NCBI RefSeq assembly: GCF_019904175.1
Contig: NZ_CP061913.1
Location: forward strand, 10,912,001 to 10,976,000
From: Dactylosporangium vinaceum
Lineage (GTDB): Bacteria > Actinomycetota > Actinomycetes > Mycobacteriales > Micromonosporaceae
Length of the DNA stretch: 64,000 nucleotides
Reading direction: 5' to 3'
Position 1 is the first letter of the stretch; every line of letters starts with the position of its first letter. Position numbers and translations under genes: made by a program. The notes under the pieces were generated by a model, which saw only the letters and a program-made list of their open reading frames with translations, searched no databases and was not told the DNA's origin. Positions 58,348 through 64,000 of the stretch are shown one piece after another.

Positions 58348-61182
58348 TCAGCCGGTGTTGCGCATGCCCGCCGCGATCCCGTTGATGGTCGTCAACAGCG
58401 CCCGCTCCAGGGCCGGGTCCGGCGACGAGCGGCGGCCGGTCGGCCAGTTGCCGCTGTCCGCCGACTTGCTGGCCCGGTACTGGTCGAGCAGCGACACCTG
58501 CAGGTGGTGCAGCGGCAGCAGGTAGCTGTCGCGGACCCCGAGCGTGCGCTGGAGCACCGGCTGGCGGTCGAGCAGCGCCGCCTCGCCGGTGATCGCCAGG
58601 ACCTCGGCGACCGTCTGCTCGTACTCCGCGCGGATCACGTCGAAGACCGGCTGCAGCGGCTCGGGCACGAGCGTCCCGACGTAGCGCCCGGCGATCTCCA
58701 GGTCGGTCTTGGCCAGCATCATCTCCACGTTGGACAGGAACGTCGCGAAGAAGTGCCACTTCTCGTGCATCTCCCGCAGCACGTCGCCCAGGCCGGCCTC
58801 GCGGGCCGCCTTGAGGCCGCTGCCGACGCCGAACCAGCCGGGCACGATCTGCCGCGACTGCGTCCAGCCGAACACCCACGGGATCGCCCGCAGCCCGGAC
58901 AGGCCCGCGTCGGCGTTGGGGCGCTTGGCCGGCCGCGAGCCGATGTTGAGCGCGCCCAGCAGCTCGGTGGGGGTGGCCGCCCAGAAGTACGCCGGCAGGT
59001 CGGGGTTCTCGACAAGGGCCCGGTAGTTGGCGAAGGCCGCCGTCGACACCGTCTCCATCGCCGAGTCCCAGCGGGCCAGGGCCTCGGCCGGCTGGCGCGG
59101 CTCGGTGTGCAGCAGCGCGCTCTGCAGGACCGCGGCCAGCGTCAGCTCGAGGTTTTCCCGGGCCAGGGCCGGCAGCGTGTACTTGTCGGAGATGACCTCG
59201 CCCTGCTCGGTCACCTTGATCGCGCCGTCGAGCGTGCCCCACGGCTGGGCCAGGATCGCCTCGTGCGTCGGGCCACCGCCGCGGCCGACGGTGCCGCCCC
59301 GGCCGTGGAACAGCCGCAGCCGCACCCCGTGCCGGGCCGCGACGTCGCGCAGCTGGCGCTGGGCCTTGTGGATCATCCACTGCGAGGTCGTGATGCCGGC
59401 GTCCTTGTTGGAGTCGGAGTAGCCGAGCATCACCTCCTGGACGTCTCCGCGGGCGCGCACGATCGCGCGGTACACCGGGATGGACAGCAGCTCATCGAGC
59501 AGCTCACCGGCCATCTCCAGCTCACGGGCCTGCTCGAGCAGCGGCGCGAACCCGACCCGGGCCCGGGCCGACTCGATGGAGGCGCCGCCGAAGCCGGCCC
59601 CGGCGCTCACCTCGACAAGGCCCCATTCGCGGGCCAGGACCACGGCGGCGAGCACGTCGTCGATGCCCGTGGTCATGGAGATGATGTACGTCTCGACGAC
59701 CTCGGGCCCGAAGCGCTCCTGCACCTCGCGGATGGCCGCGAACACCTCGAACGTCTTGCGCGCGGTGTCGGTCAGCCCGGTGTCGCGGGTCGCGAGCGGG
59801 CGGCGGCCGTTGAGCTCGTCGGTGAGCAGCTGCTGGCGGGCGTCGCGGCTCAGCGCCGGGTAGTCGACCTCGCCGACCCGCTTGTACAGCTGGGCCAGCA
59901 CGTCGTGGTGCGCGTCGGCGTGCTCCCGGACGTCGAGCGTCGCCAGCTGGAGGCCGAACGCCGACAGCGTGCGGATCGCCGAGGCGAGCTTGCCGGTCGC
60001 GGCCAGCTGACCGCCGTTGCGGGCCAGCGACGCGCGCATGAGCTCCAGGTCGGCGATGAGCTCACCGGTGCCGAGGTAGTCCCGGCCCGGCTTGTGCGGG
60101 GTGCCGGTGGCCAGGCGGGCCCGGGTGTGGCCGAGCTTCAGGCGGATGCAGCGCAGCTTGAGGCGGTAGGACTCCTCCATGTTGACCCGGCGGTAGCGGG
60201 CCGGCAGCTCCGGGAGGTTGTCGAGGTCGGCGGCGAGGCTTGCCGACAGGTCCAGGGAGACGCCGCGCAGGCGCTTGGACACCGAGATCTCGTCGATGAG
60301 CGTGTCGATCACGCCCTCGGCCATCCGGATGCCGTACTCGTGCTGGATCAGCAGCACGTCGCGGGTCACGGCCGGGGTGACGAACGGGTTGCCGTCGCGA
60401 TCGCCGCCGATCCACGAGCCGAAGCTCAGCGGGCGGGCCGTCGGCGGCAGCTGTACCCCGAGATCGCGCAGCGTGTCGTAGAGGTCGTCGAGCACCTGCG
60501 GGGCGGCGCCCTCGGCGAGGTCGGCCAGGTAGTAGACCGCGTTGCGGGCCTCGTCGCTGGGCTCGGGCCGCTCCAGGCGCAGCTCGTCGGTCTGCCACAG
60601 CAGGTCGAGCAGCTCGGCCAGGCGCCGGTCGGTGCGGGCGGTGCGGGTCTTGTCCGGCTCCAGCGAGCCGTCGAGCGCGGTGGCCAGGGCCTCGGCGTCG
60701 AGCTCGTCGCCGACGGCGCGCAGCTTCGTCAGGATCGAGCGGCGGGCGGCCTCGGTCGGGTGCGCGGTGAACACCGGGCGCACCGCCAGCTTCGAGGCGA
60801 TCGAGCCGATCTCGCGCACGCCCACGCCGCGGTCGGCGATCAGCTTCGCCGCGCGCTCCAGCCAGCCGCCCTCGCGGACCCGGATCCGGCGCAGCTCGCG
60901 CGCCCGGTGGACCTGCTCGGTGATGTTGGCCAGGTGGAAGTAGGTCGAGAAGGCCCGGGCCAGCTGGGTGCCCGTGACCACATCGAGGCCGTGCAGGCGC
61001 TCGGCGGCCGCCTCCGGGTCGGTGCGCACCGTCGCCCGGACCTCTTCGACGAGGTCGAGCAGCTGCTGGCCGTCCTGGCGGACCAGGCTCTGGCCGAGCA
61101 GCGAACCGAGGCGGCGGATGTCGGCGCGCAGGGCTGCGTCGGCGGCGTCCGCGCGCGACTGTTCGAGGGCGTCGGCAGACAT
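58348..61182 (-). CDS. ppc: Phosphoenolpyruvate carboxylase
   Basis: 944 aa, within the usual 880-970. It carboxylates PEP to oxaloacetate (anaplerosis). The catalytic histidine motif is FTAHPTEAARRS, the second site GYSDSNKDAG, and the glycine-rich loop FHGRGGTVGRGGGP; the C-terminus ends GMRNTG as expected. ATG 61182 has GGAGGGG upstream. The APS-kinase gene follows 21 bp downstream on the same strand and may be partly transcribed from the ppc promoter. Confidence 0.97.
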   Translation of the reverse strand: MSADALEQSRADAADAALRADIRRLGSLLGQSLVRQDGQQLLDLVEEVRATVRTDPEAAAERLHGLDVVTGTQLARAFSTYFHLANITEQVHRARELRRIRVREGGWLERAAKLIADRGVGVREIGSIASKLAVRPVFTAHPTEAARRSILTKLRAVGDELDAEALATALDGSLEPDKTRTARTDRRLAELLDLLWQTDELRLERPEPSDEARNAVYYLADLAEGAAPQVLDDLYDTLRDLGVQLPPTARPLSFGSWIGGDRDGNPFVTPAVTRDVLLIQHEYGIRMAEGVIDTLIDEISVSKRLRGVSLDLSASLAADLDNLPELPARYRRVNMEESYRLKLRCIRLKLGHTRARLATGTPHKPGRDYLGTGELIADLELMRASLARNGGQLAATGKLASAIRTLSAFGLQLATLDVREHADAHHDVLAQLYKRVGEVDYPALSRDARQQLLTDELNGRRPLATRDTGLTDTARKTFEVFAAIREVQERFGPEVVETYIISMTTGIDDVLAAVVLAREWGLVEVSAGAGFGGASIESARARVGFAPLLEQARELEMAGELLDELLSIPVYRAIVRARGDVQEVMLGYSDSNKDAGITTSQWMIHKAQRQLRDVAARHGVRLRLFHGRGGTVGRGGGPTHEAILAQPWGTLDGAIKVTEQGEVISDKYTLPALARENLELTLAAVLQSALLHTEPRQPAEALARWDSAMETVSTAAFANYRALVENPDLPAYFWAATPTELLGALNIGSRPAKRPNADAGLSGLRAIPWVFGWTQSRQIVPGWFGVGSGLKAAREAGLGDVLREMHEKWHFFATFLSNVEMMLAKTDLEIAGRYVGTLVPEPLQPVFDVIRAEYEQTVAEVLAITGEAALLDRQPVLQRTLGVRDSYLLPLHHLQVSLLDQYRASKSADSGNWPTGRRSSPDPALERALLTTINGIAAGMRNTG

Positions 61183-61484
61183 GTGTCCCCTCCAAGGTGT
61201 TCGGCTCGGCTGGGGGACGGCGCTGTCCGGTATTTCACTGTTTTTATCCCTGTCGTACCCGGGCATCGTATCGGCTCCGTCTTCCCGCCGTGCTGTTCCG
61301 GTGAGCCACGTCTCGGTTTCTTGTCGTGTTCGGCCGATCGCGTTTTTGTCATACCCTCCGGCTACTCTTGAGTCTGCATCGACCACCCCCGCCCGCTCCG
61401 GGCGCCGGGGTTGTTTGCCGTGCGTCTTCGTTCTTCCTGAGACAGTGCGTTTCGTTGTTCCTGAGACATTGGGCGGAAATCACC
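61183..61484. other. Divergent ppc/mfd intergenic region
   Basis: 302 bp without a gene. It must carry both promoters. It holds a GC hairpin CGCCCG-CTC-CGGGCG at 61390-61404 and a pair of 21-bp direct repeats close to mfd (listed separately). Confidence 0.6.
61427..61471 (+). repeat. Pair of 21-bp direct repeats upstream of mfd
   Basis: TTCGTTCTTCCTGAGACAGTG (61427-61447, 19/21 identical to 61451-61471), period 24 bp, ending 13 bp before the mfd ATG. The position suggests a regulator site or a leader feature. GGGCGGA lies between the second copy and the start codon. Confidence 0.7.

Positions 61485-64000
<2,516 letters not shown>

Overview
This 64 kb window is chromosomal DNA of a high-GC, mycothiol-using actinobacterium. 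The signs are a mycothiol S-conjugate amidase, frequent GTG starts, tightly overlapping (ATGA/GTGA) operons, a bldA-type tRNA-Leu(UAA) and many actinobacterial families (DUF4307, LppU/SCO3897, DUF501, MocR, UdgB). A filamentous actinomycete, perhaps of the Micromonosporaceae, is my inference; no marker here proves the genus. I saw no insertion sequence, prophage, integrase, CRISPR array or rRNA gene.

Left part (1-21 kb). greA, DUF4307, mca and a small membrane protein lie beside metB, cbs, a thiolase and a pair of SGNH hydrolases. As I recall it, the same gene set surrounds mca in mycobacteria. Between them lie a GGDEF-EAL c-di-GMP protein, threonine ammonia-lyase, an amidase, HIT, MsrA and Nudix enzymes, a large secreted IPT/TIG-like protein, a class-V aminotransferase-fold enzyme and a cytoplasmic HtrA protease. 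A strongly base-paired segment at 13943-14095 looks like an uncharacterised structured RNA.

Middle (21-26.5 kb) is a low-complexity zone: a phase-perfect 27-bp minisatellite (14 units), a 21-bp array (9-10 units), a second SGNH protein lacking the catalytic serine, and a Pro/Ala-rich ORF that carries an in-frame TTA codon 2 kb from the tRNA-Leu(UAA) gene. From 26.7 to 37 kb come a GT-C-like membrane protein, NDH-2, a MoxR/DUF58/DUF4129 operon, UdgB, a PadR/HAAS pair and an LppU-like protein. From 37 to 48 kb come ppx, argA, a membrane-anchored CBM2, an APH-fold kinase, DUF501, ftsB, eno, a DUF885 peptidase, MocR, an EamA transporter and a patatin.

Right part (48-58.3 kb) is the most interesting: a leftward, nearly gap-free operon for a surface glycan. 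It encodes a degenerate ATP-sulfurylase/APS kinase fusion, a Wzz-like co-polymerase with a degenerate kinase domain, an O-antigen ligase/polymerase-like protein, an APH-fold kinase, a PAPS sulfotransferase, a MOP flippase, a methyltransferase and a membrane-anchored GH26-like glycosidase. The PAPS-making and PAPS-using enzymes together suggest a sulfated exopolysaccharide. ppc lies directly upstream, and the 5' part of mfd runs off the right edge.
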